NCBI RefSeq assembly: GCF_037478005.1
Contig: NZ_CP144164.1
Coordinates: 2,170,001-2,234,000 of the forward strand
Source: Alteromonas sp. M12
Lineage (GTDB): Bacteria > Pseudomonadota > Gammaproteobacteria > Enterobacterales > Alteromonadaceae
DNA: 64,000 nucleotides
Direction of reading: 5' to 3'
Shown here: positions 43,730 to 53,441 of the stretch, in pieces
How the letters are laid out: each line of letters begins with the position of its first letter
Numbering within the stretch: the stretch's first letter is position 1
Position numbers and translations under genes: made by a program
The notes under the pieces: generated by a model
Seen by the model: only the letters and a program-made list of their open reading frames with translations
What the model was told of the DNA's origin: nothing
Database searches by the model: none

Positions 43730-45802
43730 ATGAGAGAGTACAATAATAAAAAATCTAGTTTTACGGGTCGTAAATTGCTATTGGCTTCGTCAATTATCTT
43801 TGCATGCCAAACGCTTCATGCTCAGGAATTAGAACGGATCACAGTAAGTGCCCAATACAAAGAAGAAGATTTACAGACAGTTCCCATTGCGATTACGGCA
43901 TTGAATGAAGAAGAAATCGAATTGCGTAATATGACTGACGCGCTTTCGATTGGTGAAGCGGTACCTAATATTTACATTGCTAAAAATGTTGGTTCAGCAA
44001 GTGGTATGAAAGTATTCCTTCGAGGTATCGGAGAAGACGAATCTCGTGTGGGGGTTGATCCTGCGGTAGGTATTTATGTGGATGGTGTTTATATTGGTCG
44101 TCAGACTGGGGCATTGTTAGATTTAGCGGATATTGAATCTATAGAAGTATTGCGTGGCCCTCAAGGAACACTATATGGTCGAAACTCCAATGGTGGTGCA
44201 ATCAGAGTCACCACTAAACAACCGAGTATTTCAGATCGAACTATTTTAAAAATGTCATTGGGTTCAGATCAATTAACCGATGGTTATTTAATGGTCAACA
44301 AAGGTCTAACAGACAAGCTAGCCGGTCAAGTGTCAGTATTCAGTAAAAGTCGTCGTGGATTCATAAAAAACACAGATAACGGCGAATACCTAGGTGATGT
44401 AGACAAACTAGGGGCGCGTGTAGCGCTTGCTTACTATGGCGATGTTTGGGATTTATCTTGGTCAGCAGATTTCATGAGAGATAACTCAGAACCTGGTTAC
44501 TCTTCGTTAGTGCTAGACGATGATGGTGATATATTCACCATTAATCAAGCTGAGTTTCCAACAAGTGGGTTAGTTAATGGTGAAACAGAGTTGGGTGAAT
44601 ATTATAATCACTTATATCAAAGCGGCACCAGTTTTAAAGCACACCGTACTTTTGGCAATGAAATTTCGTTTGATTCAATCACCTCTTACAGACGTTTAGA
44701 TCAAAGAATGTTAACCATTGTAACTTTGCCTTTCTTTCAAGATGTTCATCAAAACCAGATGAGTCAAGAATTTAGATTTGCTAAAGACGCTGAAGATTAC
44801 AGTTGGGTTACAGGTGTTTATTTATTCCGCGAAGAAGCCGATCAGTATACTGAATTTGTTTTCGGTGGTGCAGATATCGACTTGTTAACTGAATCGGCTG
44901 GTTTGTTTGGTCAATATACATATAACGTATCTGACAAGTTACATGTGACTGGTGGTGTTCGTTATACGTGGGAACAAAAAGATTTTGATGCCGCACCAAC
45001 TGCAGATTATTGGAGTTCACTTGGTCAAGAAAATGCTGGGCTACAAAGTGATCAATGGGGTAAATTCTCATGGAAAGGGGTAGTTTCATACGATGTAAAT
45101 GACGATATGATGACTTACGCATCGATAACCACTGGTTTCAAATCAGGTGGTTGGTCACCAGATAGTTTTGACCCAGTACAAGAAGAGTCGGTAATTACTT
45201 ATGAAATGGGTATGAAAAGCGATTTATCTAAATCTTTTCGTTTAAACGTAACTGCTTTTTTCAACGATTATACCGATTTACAAACCAGTGGTTCAACCGC
45301 TAATGGCTTTACCCGAATTAATGCGGGTGACGTAGAAACTTACGGTATTGAAACCAATATTACATGGCAAGCTACGGAAGATTTAACCATAGATGCATTT
45401 GTTGGATTGTTAGAAGCTAAGTATGTTTCACTTACTGAAGAAGCAACATTCTTTGTTGAAGAAGACTTTGATTTAAAACAAGCGCCACCAGTTAGTTATG
45501 GTGTTAACTTCAACTATGTTAAAGAAGTAGGTGATGGTCAACTAATTTACAATGTGCAATATGCGTATACAGATGATCAGTATAACGATTTAGCTACAAC
45601 TGAACTTATTAAGCGCGAAGCAACGGACATTTTAAATGCGCGAGTAGCTTACAAGTGGGGTACAGACATAGAGTACAATGTTGCATTATGGGCTAAAAAC
45701 GCACTGGACGAAGAGTTCGCTGCATCAGGCACTACCGGTAATTTAGCCATATATCCTGGTGACCCTAGAACCTTCGGAATAGACTTTTCAATAAACTATT
45801 AA
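43730..45802 (+). CDS. TonB-dependent receptor
   Basis: This 690-residue outer-membrane receptor has a signal peptide (about 1-34, ending TLHAQ), then a plug domain: LERITVSAQYKEEDLQTVPIAITAL contains the TonB-box-like start, and VLRGPQGTLYGRNSNGGAIRVTT is the plug hallmark. A 22-strand barrel region follows, ending with an aromatic residue (DFSINY). It opens a locus with EamA and SSS transporters, a LacI regulator, a heparinase-like enzyme and KduD, so it probably takes up an oligosaccharide rather than a siderophore, although the sequence type is shared by both. Confidence 0.92.
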   Translation: MREYNNKKSSFTGRKLLLASSIIFACQTLHAQELERITVSAQYKEEDLQTVPIAITALNEEEIELRNMTDALSIGEAVPNIYIAKNVGSASGMKVFLRGIGEDESRVGVDPAVGIYVDGVYIGRQTGALLDLADIESIEVLRGPQGTLYGRNSNGGAIRVTTKQPSISDRTILKMSLGSDQLTDGYLMVNKGLTDKLAGQVSVFSKSRRGFIKNTDNGEYLGDVDKLGARVALAYYGDVWDLSWSADFMRDNSEPGYSSLVLDDDGDIFTINQAEFPTSGLVNGETELGEYYNHLYQSGTSFKAHRTFGNEISFDSITSYRRLDQRMLTIVTLPFFQDVHQNQMSQEFRFAKDAEDYSWVTGVYLFREEADQYTEFVFGGADIDLLTESAGLFGQYTYNVSDKLHVTGGVRYTWEQKDFDAAPTADYWSSLGQENAGLQSDQWGKFSWKGVVSYDVNDDMMTYASITTGFKSGGWSPDSFDPVQEESVITYEMGMKSDLSKSFRLNVTAFFNDYTDLQTSGSTANGFTRINAGDVETYGIETNITWQATEDLTIDAFVGLLEAKYVSLTEEATFFVEEDFDLKQAPPVSYGVNFNYVKEVGDGQLIYNVQYAYTDDQYNDLATTELIKREATDILNARVAYKWGTDIEYNVALWAKNALDEEFAASGTTGNLAIYPGDPRTFGIDFSINY

Positions 45803-45888
45803 TAATTAGAATTAAACTGTAAATTTCCATAATAATACGGTTAAATAGTGAAATTGAAACTCGAAGAATAGCCAACGGTAATAAAATT

Positions 45889-46812
45889 ATGAGAATTAGG
45901 TTAAACGGATTTTTCCTAGCTCTAATTACGGCTGTTCTTTGGGGTGTTCTACCGGTTTTCTTGCAAATATGTCTACAAGCTTTGGATAGTATGACGATCA
46001 CATGGATTCGTTTTTTATTCGCCGGGCTTGTGGTTTTTGTCTTTCTACTTAGTACAAATGCGTTACCGAGCATATGGAAACAAGTGCCTAGAGCACAATT
46101 TATTTTAATAGTCGCTGCATTAGCGCTGGTTGTTAACTATGTTTCTAATGTAAAAAGTCTAGATTATGTAAATCCCGAAACGGTTCAAGTGGTGATGCAA
46201 ATAGCTCCTATTTTATTGATGTTAGGGGGCATCGTTTTTTTCAAAGAACGACTTAATCGACTTGAAATCACCGGAGCGATAATTTTATTTTTGGGTTTGG
46301 GTTTATTTTTTAGTCCCAAGTTAGATTTACTCTTTTCATCTATCAATTCTTATAATTCAGGCATCATGTTGGTTGTTCTAGCCGCGGTAACTTGGGTCGC
46401 CTATGCTCTGATGCAAAAAGTCTTGTTACGCTCATTTACTGCCAAGCAATTAACCTTACTGATTTATTTAATTGGTATTCTTGCGCTTACTCCTTTTATC
46501 CACTTATCGGCCATCACGGATTTAAATCAGCTGCAATACTACGCTTTGCTATTCTGTTGTTTGAATACTGTAATTGCCTACGGCTGTTTCACCGAAGCAT
46601 TGAATATTTGGAGTGCAGCAAAAGTGAGCGCAGTGATTGCAACAGGGCCATTGTTTACATTTTTGAGTGTGGTGATCGCTCAACAACTTCTGCCTGAGCA
46701 ATTTAGCTTAATTGAGCTAGATAGTTATGTCATTTTTGGGGCTATTTGTGTTGTATGCGGTTCCATGACAACGGCTTTAGCAAAACGTAAAGTTGTAAAA
46801 CCAGTTGTTTAA
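45889..46812 (+). CDS. EamA/DMT-family transporter
   Basis: This 307-residue integral membrane protein has about ten hydrophobic segments in two EamA repeats. The first starts FFLALITAVLWGVLPVFLQI and contains ITWIRFLFAGLVV; the second starts LVVLAAVTWVAYALMQKVLL. Proteins of this family export or import small metabolites. It lies 86 bp after the receptor gene and before the convergent LacI gene. Its substrate is unknown and its link to the carbohydrate locus is positional only. Confidence 0.88.
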   Translation: MRIRLNGFFLALITAVLWGVLPVFLQICLQALDSMTITWIRFLFAGLVVFVFLLSTNALPSIWKQVPRAQFILIVAALALVVNYVSNVKSLDYVNPETVQVVMQIAPILLMLGGIVFFKERLNRLEITGAIILFLGLGLFFSPKLDLLFSSINSYNSGIMLVVLAAVTWVAYALMQKVLLRSFTAKQLTLLIYLIGILALTPFIHLSAITDLNQLQYYALLFCCLNTVIAYGCFTEALNIWSAAKVSAVIATGPLFTFLSVVIAQQLLPEQFSLIELDSYVIFGAICVVCGSMTTALAKRKVVKPVV

Positions 46813-46856
46813 CTAAGGGTTTTGACTAAACAGTATTAGTCGAATTAGTTCGAACT

Positions 46857-47864
46857 CTAAATCTGTTTACAGGACAACCTTTTAATCAACGAGCAGGGGA
46901 TCATTATCTTCTCTGACGATGGCTCTTTATTGTTGATGTTGTTCAACAATAACTTAGTCGCTTGTCGACCTATTTCATAAGGATTTTGAGTAATTACTGT
47001 GATGGGGACTTTAAAGAAGTCGGCCATAGGAATGTCATCAAAACCTAAAATCGACACGTCATCGGGAATAGATATATTTTCGGCATTCAACGCAGTTAAT
47101 ATATCTGTGGTAATCGCCAGATGTTGAGTGAAAAACACAGTTGGTGGATTATCTGCATCTAGTAAGCTGGTGGGGGAGTGTTCAAATCCAGTTTCACGGC
47201 GCCAATACTGAATGAGTTGTTCATCGAGTGGAATACCATGTTTTTGCAGCGCATCAGAATATCCTAAATAACGATCTTTTCGTGATTTAACATGTTTAAA
47301 ATCTTGAGTGACAAAACAAATTCGCTTATGGCCTAATTGTATTAGGTACTCAGTTGCCTCAAAAGCCGCTTTTCGATAATCAGATATAATGATATTTTTT
47401 TCATTACCATCATGTTCAAGTTGAAAATGCACGATCGGTAAGCCACCGTCACTGTATCTATTGATTAAATCAGTATTCTTTCCCGACGAAGCGATAATAA
47501 TGCCATCAACCCGCAGTTGGTATAATGTCTCTAATGATTTCGCTTCAACTTTTGGATCTACGTCAGTGTTATAAATTAATAAATTGTACTCACTGGTTTT
47601 ACAAAAATCGTCAATTCCTCGAATGGTACGGCTCGTATAGAAACCTGTTATGTCCCTAACTATCACCCCAATGGTTTTTGTCTTATTCATTTTCAGGCTA
47701 CGAGCAATAGGGTTAGGCACATAATCCAATTCGCTAACGGCTATTTTTATCCGTTCCTTTGTCTTTTCAGACATGTAGTCGAAACGGCCATTTAAGTACT
47801 GAGAGACAGTACTATTTGACACCCCAGCTCGTTCAGCCACATCAATGAGTTTAGTTTTTGCCAT
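46857..47864 (-). CDS. LacI-family transcriptional regulator of the uronate locus
   Basis: The 335-residue regulator has the N-terminal LacI helix-turn-helix and hinge (KLIDVAERAGVSNSTVSQYLNGRF...VPNPIARSLK, residues 3-60) and a periplasmic-binding-like sensor domain (IGVIVRDITGFYTSRTIRGI; DGIIIASSG; PDDVSILGFDDIPMADFFKVPITVI). It is divergent from the SSS symporter gene. Two tandem CG-centred palindromes in the shared intergenic region are likely its operators. The ligand is probably a sugar-acid intermediate of the locus. Confidence 0.9.
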   Translation of the reverse strand: MAKTKLIDVAERAGVSNSTVSQYLNGRFDYMSEKTKERIKIAVSELDYVPNPIARSLKMNKTKTIGVIVRDITGFYTSRTIRGIDDFCKTSEYNLLIYNTDVDPKVEAKSLETLYQLRVDGIIIASSGKNTDLINRYSDGGLPIVHFQLEHDGNEKNIIISDYRKAAFEATEYLIQLGHKRICFVTQDFKHVKSRKDRYLGYSDALQKHGIPLDEQLIQYWRRETGFEHSPTSLLDADNPPTVFFTQHLAITTDILTALNAENISIPDDVSILGFDDIPMADFFKVPITVITQNPYEIGRQATKLLLNNINNKEPSSEKIMIPCSLIKRLSCKQI

Positions 47865-47934
47865 TTAAATATTTCTTGAAAGGTTCTGATTAGTCGAATA
47901 TTGACATTCTGCAACAATATGTTAACTTAATCAA

Positions 47935-47959
47935 CTAAACCGTTTTAGTAAAACGTTTT
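47935..47959. promoter_or_regulatory. Tandem LacI-type operators between the regulator and the symporter
   Basis: CTAAACCGTTTTAG (47935-47948) is a near-palindrome centred on CG, and AAAACGTTTT (47950-47959) is a perfect 10-bp palindrome also centred on CG. Their centres are 13 bp apart. CG-centred A/T-flanked palindromes are typical LacI-family operators. Their position in the divergent promoter region allows control of both the regulator and the transport/degradation genes. Confidence 0.65.
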
Positions 47960-48009
47960 TGTTTTTGTATCCTATTGATAATATTAGGTAATCTAACAAG
48001 AGGCAAAAT

Positions 48010-49791
48010 GTGGAAATTTCTAATATTGAATACTTAGTCATCATTGGCTATTTAGCGTTGATTGTTATCGTTGGTTTTGTTTTTAAAAAATTCTCAGCTA
48101 ATACCGATGACTATTTTAAAGGCGGTTGTAAGGGCACCTGGTGGCTTGTTGGTAGCAGTGCCTTCATGAGTGCTTTTAGTGCGTGGACCTTTACCGGTGC
48201 TGCTGGCATTGCTTACGAATCAGGATTTTCTGCGATGTTTATCTTCTTCGGTAACGTGCTGGGGTTCTTCGTAAACTTTTTGTTTATGGGCCCTTGGTTA
48301 CGGCAAATGAGAGTGACAACATTTCCTGAGGCCATTGCCAGTCGCTTTGGTGAAACAACCCGTGATTTTTACGCCTATTATGAAGTGCCTATTCGTATTT
48401 TGTATTCTGCTATGGCGCTGTATGGACTTGGCATTTTTTGTTCCGCAGTGTTTGGTTATGACATCAACTATGTGATTGTAGTCTGCGGTGTCGTTGTACT
48501 GCTTTATTCTGCTACCGGCGGACGTTGGGCTGTGATGGCCACTGACTTTCTGCAAGGATTAATCCTCGTTCCTTTAACTTTAATCGTTGCTTGGTTGTGT
48601 TTGGACGCCCTAGGTGGAATCAACAATTTGTTTGCTGAGATTGAGGCGCAAGGTTTAACCGAAGAATACAGTATGGTCAATTCTGCGACCTTATTTGGAG
48701 GGGCTTATACTTGGGGCTGGGCGAGCGCAATGATGGCCAAACAATTCATCGTTTTCAATTCCATGAATGCAGCACCAAGATACTTTTCGGTAAAAGATGG
48801 GCGAGAAGCGCGCAAAGCCGCTTTGTTCTGCTCAATATTAATGTTGTTAGGTAGCTTAATTTGGTTTTTACCCCCAATCACCGCACGACTTTTATACCCT
48901 GAACTAGTTATGGCATTTGATATAGCTAAGCCCGCTGAAGCGAGTTATGCGGTTGCCAGTATCAGCTTATTACCTGTGGGGCTAGTAGGGTTGATCGTGG
49001 TCGCTATTTTAGCGGCAACTATGAGCTCAATGGATACTGGCTTAAATACCAACGTGGCGATTTTGATAAAAGATATTTATCCCAAGGTCTCACGCAAATT
49101 ACGCTGGCAATCTAAAGGCGAATCAGAGCTTTTAAATTATGGCCGCACCTTAACTTGGGTTATGGGTTTCTTAATTGTACTTTTGGCGCTTTATTTTGCC
49201 CAACAAGATGGTTCTGGGATATTCGAAATCATGTTGCAAGTGGGCACGTTGTTGTCAATGCCAATTACGATTCCACTATTATTGGGCATGTTTATACGGC
49301 AAACACCTTGGTGGGCAGCGCTTTTATCTATCGCCTGTGCGTTGCTATTTTCTTGTTTAGCTTTCTTCGAAGTTCCTTTGAGCTACTTAGGGTTTTCGCA
49401 GTCTTATAGCGATGCCTTTGAATGGAATTTTCAACAACAATTTTTTGGTGTGTTAGGTACAGGCACATTTGGCTTTTTGGTATCTATGCTATTTGCACCA
49501 GCTTCGAATTCCGCCCATCGGAAAATGGTAGATAGGTTCTTTAAAAATATGAAAACCCCCATCGATTTTGAAAAGGAAATAGGTGAGGGGAATGATCTTA
49601 GCCAATTAACCGCTATTGGCCAGTTTGGCGCGGCAGTAACAGGATTCATCGCCTTAATGTTGATAATTCCTAATCCGATAGAAGGCAGAATATCGATACT
49701 GGTACTTGCGCTAATAATAGGAGCAATCAGTGTCTTAATGCTAAAAGCCGGTAAGCCGCCCGCAGCCGAGATTAAATCAGTAACACCGTAA
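48010..49791 (+). CDS. Sodium:solute symporter (SSS family)
   Basis: The 593-residue transporter starts at a GTG, with AAGAGG upstream. About 14 hydrophobic segments are visible. Family marks are YFKGGCKGTWWLVGSSAFMSAFSAWTFTGAAG near the N-terminus, ATGGRWAVMATDFLQG, and AILAATMSSMDTGLNTNVAILIKDIYP, the SSS signature with sodium-site serines. In polysaccharide loci of marine bacteria such symporters import mono- or oligo-uronides across the inner membrane. It is followed 76 bp later by the heparinase-like enzyme gene. Confidence 0.92.
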   Translation: MEISNIEYLVIIGYLALIVIVGFVFKKFSANTDDYFKGGCKGTWWLVGSSAFMSAFSAWTFTGAAGIAYESGFSAMFIFFGNVLGFFVNFLFMGPWLRQMRVTTFPEAIASRFGETTRDFYAYYEVPIRILYSAMALYGLGIFCSAVFGYDINYVIVVCGVVVLLYSATGGRWAVMATDFLQGLILVPLTLIVAWLCLDALGGINNLFAEIEAQGLTEEYSMVNSATLFGGAYTWGWASAMMAKQFIVFNSMNAAPRYFSVKDGREARKAALFCSILMLLGSLIWFLPPITARLLYPELVMAFDIAKPAEASYAVASISLLPVGLVGLIVVAILAATMSSMDTGLNTNVAILIKDIYPKVSRKLRWQSKGESELLNYGRTLTWVMGFLIVLLALYFAQQDGSGIFEIMLQVGTLLSMPITIPLLLGMFIRQTPWWAALLSIACALLFSCLAFFEVPLSYLGFSQSYSDAFEWNFQQQFFGVLGTGTFGFLVSMLFAPASNSAHRKMVDRFFKNMKTPIDFEKEIGEGNDLSQLTAIGQFGAAVTGFIALMLIIPNPIEGRISILVLALIIGAISVLMLKAGKPPAAEIKSVTP

Positions 49792-49867
49792 TTCAAATTA
49801 TGGCACTCATTTACTCTAAGAATTGCAATTTATTAACGATTATGACTTTTGAATACAGGGATTAACC

Positions 49868-51931
49868 ATGAACTACTTACTTATTAACGACCAACTTGAA
49901 GTGCTTAAAGCGGAGCTTAAAACCACCCGCAAAGAGCATTTAACTCGGCTTATTGAGCAGTGTCGTTTATATGAAGACGAAGTGCTCTCAAAAGAGCATC
50001 CACATACTAGTATTACTTATATGGGGATGGCCGCGGCAAATTTAAGTTTGGCATATCTACTCACTGAACAAGAACATTATTTGATTGAGGCTAAACGCTG
50101 GATCTTTACCGCAGTTGATTATGACGTTTGGGGGTATGGGTTTCTGGTGGACGTTGATCTCAGTGCTTCATGGATGCTATTTGGTTTAGGCTTATCTTAC
50201 GACTGGCTCAAAGATGATCTCACGGACGATGAACGCACTAAGTTTCTAAATAAATTGATCCTGCAAGGCAATAAAATTTTTGACTATGGACAACAAAACC
50301 TCGGACATTGCTGGTCTACTAATTATTGGCAGAACCATAATTGGATAAATTATTCTGGCCTGTTAACCACCGCTTATGCGATTCGCTCTGAACATGAGGG
50401 CGCACAGGTATGGATTGACGAAATTAAAGATAACTTTGACAAAGTATTTGATTATTTGCCTAAGGATGGTTCCAACTACGAAGGCACCGGGTATTGGCGC
50501 TTTGCGATGAATTTCTTTTTAGTTGCTGCAGACTTGATTCGTAAAGATGGTGGTACTGATCATTTTAAAACTGGCTTTATGCAGAATACGTTTGATTATC
50601 GACTTTATCAGTCTGCACCGAATTGGGAAGAGAACATTAACTTTGCGGATGTACACGATAAACGCAGCTCTCATTCAATTTGTGCATACTACAAGATAGC
50701 ATCTGAGTATAACAACGGTCAGGCACAGTGGCTAGGGGAGATGGTTCGCACCAAATTCCTGTTTAGAGAAGCCTATCAAAGTAAAATTTTTCCAGGTATC
50801 TTGCCAGAAGCCTTTCTTGAGTTAATTTGGTATAACCCTGAAATACAACAGCAATCCCCGGAGAATTTACCCCTCACCAAATATTTCCCTGATCTTGGCT
50901 TAGTGGTAATGCGTTCAAGTTGGGATACAGATGCGACTCATTTATCATTTAAATGCAGTCCTGCTGGTGGCCACAAACAATGGAAGGTGAGCTGGGAGCT
51001 GGATAAAAAGAACGATTGGAAAACCCGCAGTCTTACTCATTATCACGTAGACTTTAATCAATTTATCCTTGTTCATAAAGGCGCATCACTGGTCATCGAC
51101 GAAGGCTATAACCGAACTTCTAAAGCGGAAATTCATAATTTGGTTACCGTTGATGGTACCGGCTGTGTTGGTGAGAAAATATGGGACGAGGGAGACTTAA
51201 GTGATCCCGTACTATTTGACCTAAACTGCAAAGGTATTCATAACGTATGGCGCGATGTTCCTGAAAGTGCGGTCGCCCAAGTTGAGGCATTCTCTAATCA
51301 AGATGGTTATTGCTATGTGGTTGGCGAATCAAGTCGTATGTACTATCCAGAAATGCAGTTAACCCGTAATGCTAGGCATATTATTAATAGTGAATGTGGC
51401 TATTTTATCTTGTTAGATGAATTGGAAAGTCATTTAGAGCATACTTATACTTGGCGCATCCATTCTGAAAAATATGCTAAAAAAATAAGTCAAAATCAGT
51501 TTGAAATTGTTAATGGTAACGGCGCACTTAATGTATTTACCGCGTTTCCTGAAGCACGGCAAACGAAAATAGATGAAACCTTAGTTGAAGAGATAATGAC
51601 CCCGCAACGGCCAGATGATATTCGTCGGATTAGTTTAAAAACACTGTTAATTGAAAATCCTGAAAAAACGAAAAATACTTACTTCCTCAATGTTTTTCAG
51701 CCTAAAGACGCAATTCAATCACAAAAGAGCAAGGATATTTCGGTTCAATCCCTTAAAGGTGAGAATTGCATAGGTGTTGAAATTAGCTCACCGCAGTTCG
51801 CTGAAACCTTCTTATATTCCAGTGAAAATAAAATCGAGTATGGTGATATTAATGCTCAATCGAAATGGATATCCATCTTGCGCGATAAGGCCGGAAAAAT
51901 CGTTAAAACAACAAGTTACGATGGTGTTTGA
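49868..51931 (+). CDS. Heparinase II/III-like polysaccharide lyase, probably cytoplasmic
   Basis: This 687-residue protein combines an N-terminal alpha/alpha toroid (about residues 1-320) with a C-terminal heparinase II/III beta domain (about 340-650). Likely active-site elements are QNHNW (155-159), EGTGYW (205-210, Tyr209) and THYHVDFN (390-397). HNLVTVDG and the FKCSPAGGHK strand also fit the family. There is no signal peptide, so it should act on imported oligosaccharides, releasing unsaturated uronic acids by beta-elimination. KduD next door fits this. The polymer (alginate, glycosaminoglycan-like or other) cannot be decided by eye. Confidence 0.78.
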   Translation: MNYLLINDQLEVLKAELKTTRKEHLTRLIEQCRLYEDEVLSKEHPHTSITYMGMAAANLSLAYLLTEQEHYLIEAKRWIFTAVDYDVWGYGFLVDVDLSASWMLFGLGLSYDWLKDDLTDDERTKFLNKLILQGNKIFDYGQQNLGHCWSTNYWQNHNWINYSGLLTTAYAIRSEHEGAQVWIDEIKDNFDKVFDYLPKDGSNYEGTGYWRFAMNFFLVAADLIRKDGGTDHFKTGFMQNTFDYRLYQSAPNWEENINFADVHDKRSSHSICAYYKIASEYNNGQAQWLGEMVRTKFLFREAYQSKIFPGILPEAFLELIWYNPEIQQQSPENLPLTKYFPDLGLVVMRSSWDTDATHLSFKCSPAGGHKQWKVSWELDKKNDWKTRSLTHYHVDFNQFILVHKGASLVIDEGYNRTSKAEIHNLVTVDGTGCVGEKIWDEGDLSDPVLFDLNCKGIHNVWRDVPESAVAQVEAFSNQDGYCYVVGESSRMYYPEMQLTRNARHIINSECGYFILLDELESHLEHTYTWRIHSEKYAKKISQNQFEIVNGNGALNVFTAFPEARQTKIDETLVEEIMTPQRPDDIRRISLKTLLIENPEKTKNTYFLNVFQPKDAIQSQKSKDISVQSLKGENCIGVEISSPQFAETFLYSSENKIEYGDINAQSKWISILRDKAGKIVKTTSYDGV

Positions 51932-51985
51932 GCAAAATCTCTGGAAAGTATTACCTGTGATTACACTTATTATTAGGAATAGAAA

Positions 51986-52750
51986 ATGTTAGATAAATTT
52001 AGTTTAGAAGGAAAAGTCGCTTTAGTTACCGGCTGCAAACGTGGGATAGGTAAAGCAATCGCATTGGGTTTTGCGGCTGCTGGGGCAGACATTATTGGCG
52101 TTTCAGCGAGCTTAGAATTACAAGGCTCGGAAGTAGAAAAGGAAGTAAATGGCCTTGGTAAAAAGTTTAAAGGTTACCAATGTGATTTTTCTGACCGCAA
52201 AGCTTTGTATGCATTCATTCAGGAGGTCAAAGCAGATTTTCCTAAAATAGATATATTAGTTAATAATGCGGGCACCATATTGCGCGCACCGGCCGCTGAG
52301 CATAGTGATGAACTTTGGGATAAAGTCATAGATGTTAATTTAAATTCGCAATTCATTCTAAGCCGAGAAATTGGAAAAGAGATGGTTGCCCGTGGTAAAG
52401 GCAAAATTATCTTTACTGCATCACTATTGACCTATCAAGGTGGAATTACGGTTCCCGGTTATGCTGCCAGTAAAGGTGCAATTGGACAATTAGTAAAAGC
52501 CTTGTCGAATGAGTGGGCAGGCAAAGGTGTTAACGTCAATGCCATTGCGCCAGGTTATGTCGATACCGATAATACCGAGGCTCTGCGCAACGATGCTGTG
52601 CGAGCAGCAAGCATATTAGAACGCATTCCACAGGGCCGTTGGGGAACGCCTGAGGACTTCGAAGGACCTGCGGTATTCTTAGCGTCAGATGCCTCTAGTT
52701 ATGTGAATGGCTCAATATTATTAGTCGATGGGGGATGGATGGGAAGGTAA
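51986..52750 (+). CDS. kduD: 2-dehydro-3-deoxy-D-gluconate 5-dehydrogenase-type SDR
   Basis: KduD reduces 2,5-diketo-3-deoxygluconate, derived from unsaturated uronates, to 2-keto-3-deoxygluconate. The 254-residue SDR starts FSLEGKVALVTGCKRGIGKAIA (TGxxxGxG motif) and has NNAGTILR, ASLLTYQGGITVPGYAASKGA (catalytic Ser, YxxxK) and the KduD-like tail ILERIPQGRWGTPEDFEGPAVFLAS...VDGGWMGR. It lies 54 bp after the heparinase-like gene, in the same operon. No kduI, kdgK or kdgA is in the window, so later steps must be encoded elsewhere. Confidence 0.88.
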   Translation: MLDKFSLEGKVALVTGCKRGIGKAIALGFAAAGADIIGVSASLELQGSEVEKEVNGLGKKFKGYQCDFSDRKALYAFIQEVKADFPKIDILVNNAGTILRAPAAEHSDELWDKVIDVNLNSQFILSREIGKEMVARGKGKIIFTASLLTYQGGITVPGYAASKGAIGQLVKALSNEWAGKGVNVNAIAPGYVDTDNTEALRNDAVRAASILERIPQGRWGTPEDFEGPAVFLASDASSYVNGSILLVDGGWMGR

Positions 52751-52790
52751 CTACTATTCCTAGCTAGCGCTACTCACAAATGAGCTAAAT

Positions 52791-52835
52791 TGCCGGTCTA
52801 TCTAACTTACCATCGCGTTGTTAGATAGATTTGGC
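52791..52835. terminator. Hairpin between kduD and the small lipoprotein gene
   Basis: CTATCTAAC (52798-52806) and GTTAGATAG (52820-52828) are perfect complements around a 13-nt loop, with TGCC/GGCA able to extend the base. It sits between convergent genes. There is no T run, so termination would be weak or factor-dependent. Confidence 0.4.
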
Positions 52836-52855
52836 AGATAGTCAACTAATCCTAA

Positions 52856-53161
52856 TTAGTTCTGTTTGGGTTTCTGACCAATCGGTGTTTCGTTTTTCTT
52901 ACAAATAGTATCGAATTCATCTCGGTAATACCGCAAATTTACGCATGCTTCTTCGTACTGGATTTTAGCGGTAAGTGCTTGTTGGGGATAATCCGTTTTA
53001 AGCATAGTCTTACGTAATCTTTCGCATTCTTGATGCTGTTGTTTGACTTCTAATACTTCTTCACAAGGATTATCGTTACTCACACAGGCTGATAGTGAAA
53101 CGAAACAAACACATGTTCCTACTGTTTTAATCATTTTTTGAATGGCATGGGAATTAAGCAT
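52856..53161 (-). CDS. Small putative lipoprotein
   Basis: The 101-residue product has a hydrophobic N-terminal region with a lipobox-like SLSAC (MIKTVGTCVCFVSLSAC from an internal Met at residue 10). A charged helical mature part with a CEEVLEVKQQHQECERLRK cysteine pair and two later cysteines follows. I used ATG 53161, which has GAGAG upstream; ATG 53134 would give a more typical lipoprotein signal. The family is not recognised. It converges with kduD. Confidence 0.6.
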   Translation of the reverse strand: MLNSHAIQKMIKTVGTCVCFVSLSACVSNDNPCEEVLEVKQQHQECERLRKTMLKTDYPQQALTAKIQYEEACVNLRYYRDEFDTICKKNETPIGQKPKQN

Positions 53162-53262
53162 GGGGTTCTCTCAGCTGATTGAATTCAATCAGAAACTTCA
53201 CGATAACTAACCATAACCGAGTGGCGTACAAAAAGCTATCGAATAAAAAACTTACCTTTATT

Positions 53263-53381
53263 AGACAACATAGTCGAACTGCGAATCGTAGCTTCTCGTC
53301 CAGCCCCTTCAGGGATTATTTTATATTGAGTTTAGATTTGAACGGATGTCGTTCAAAGAAATGTGGTGGAGGGGGCAGGAT
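53263..53381. repeat. 119-bp direct repeat, copy 1 (with tRNA-Tyr 3' fragment)
   Basis: This segment is repeated at 53442-53560 with a single difference (T versus C in the CG[T/C]AGC motif) and a period of 179 bp. Its right end, 53364-53381, equals the last 18 nt of the tRNA-Tyr gene including CCA, so it is a truncated tRNA 3' end on the minus strand plus its downstream flank. The 60 bp that follow (53382-53441) contain nested hairpins (GGACA/TGTCC, GCCC/GGGC) in place of the tRNA body. Confidence 0.9.
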
Positions 53382-53441
53382 GACTTCGGACATCCTGTCC
53401 TTCGCCCTTCGGGCCATGCTGCGCATGTTCTATTTTGTTCC

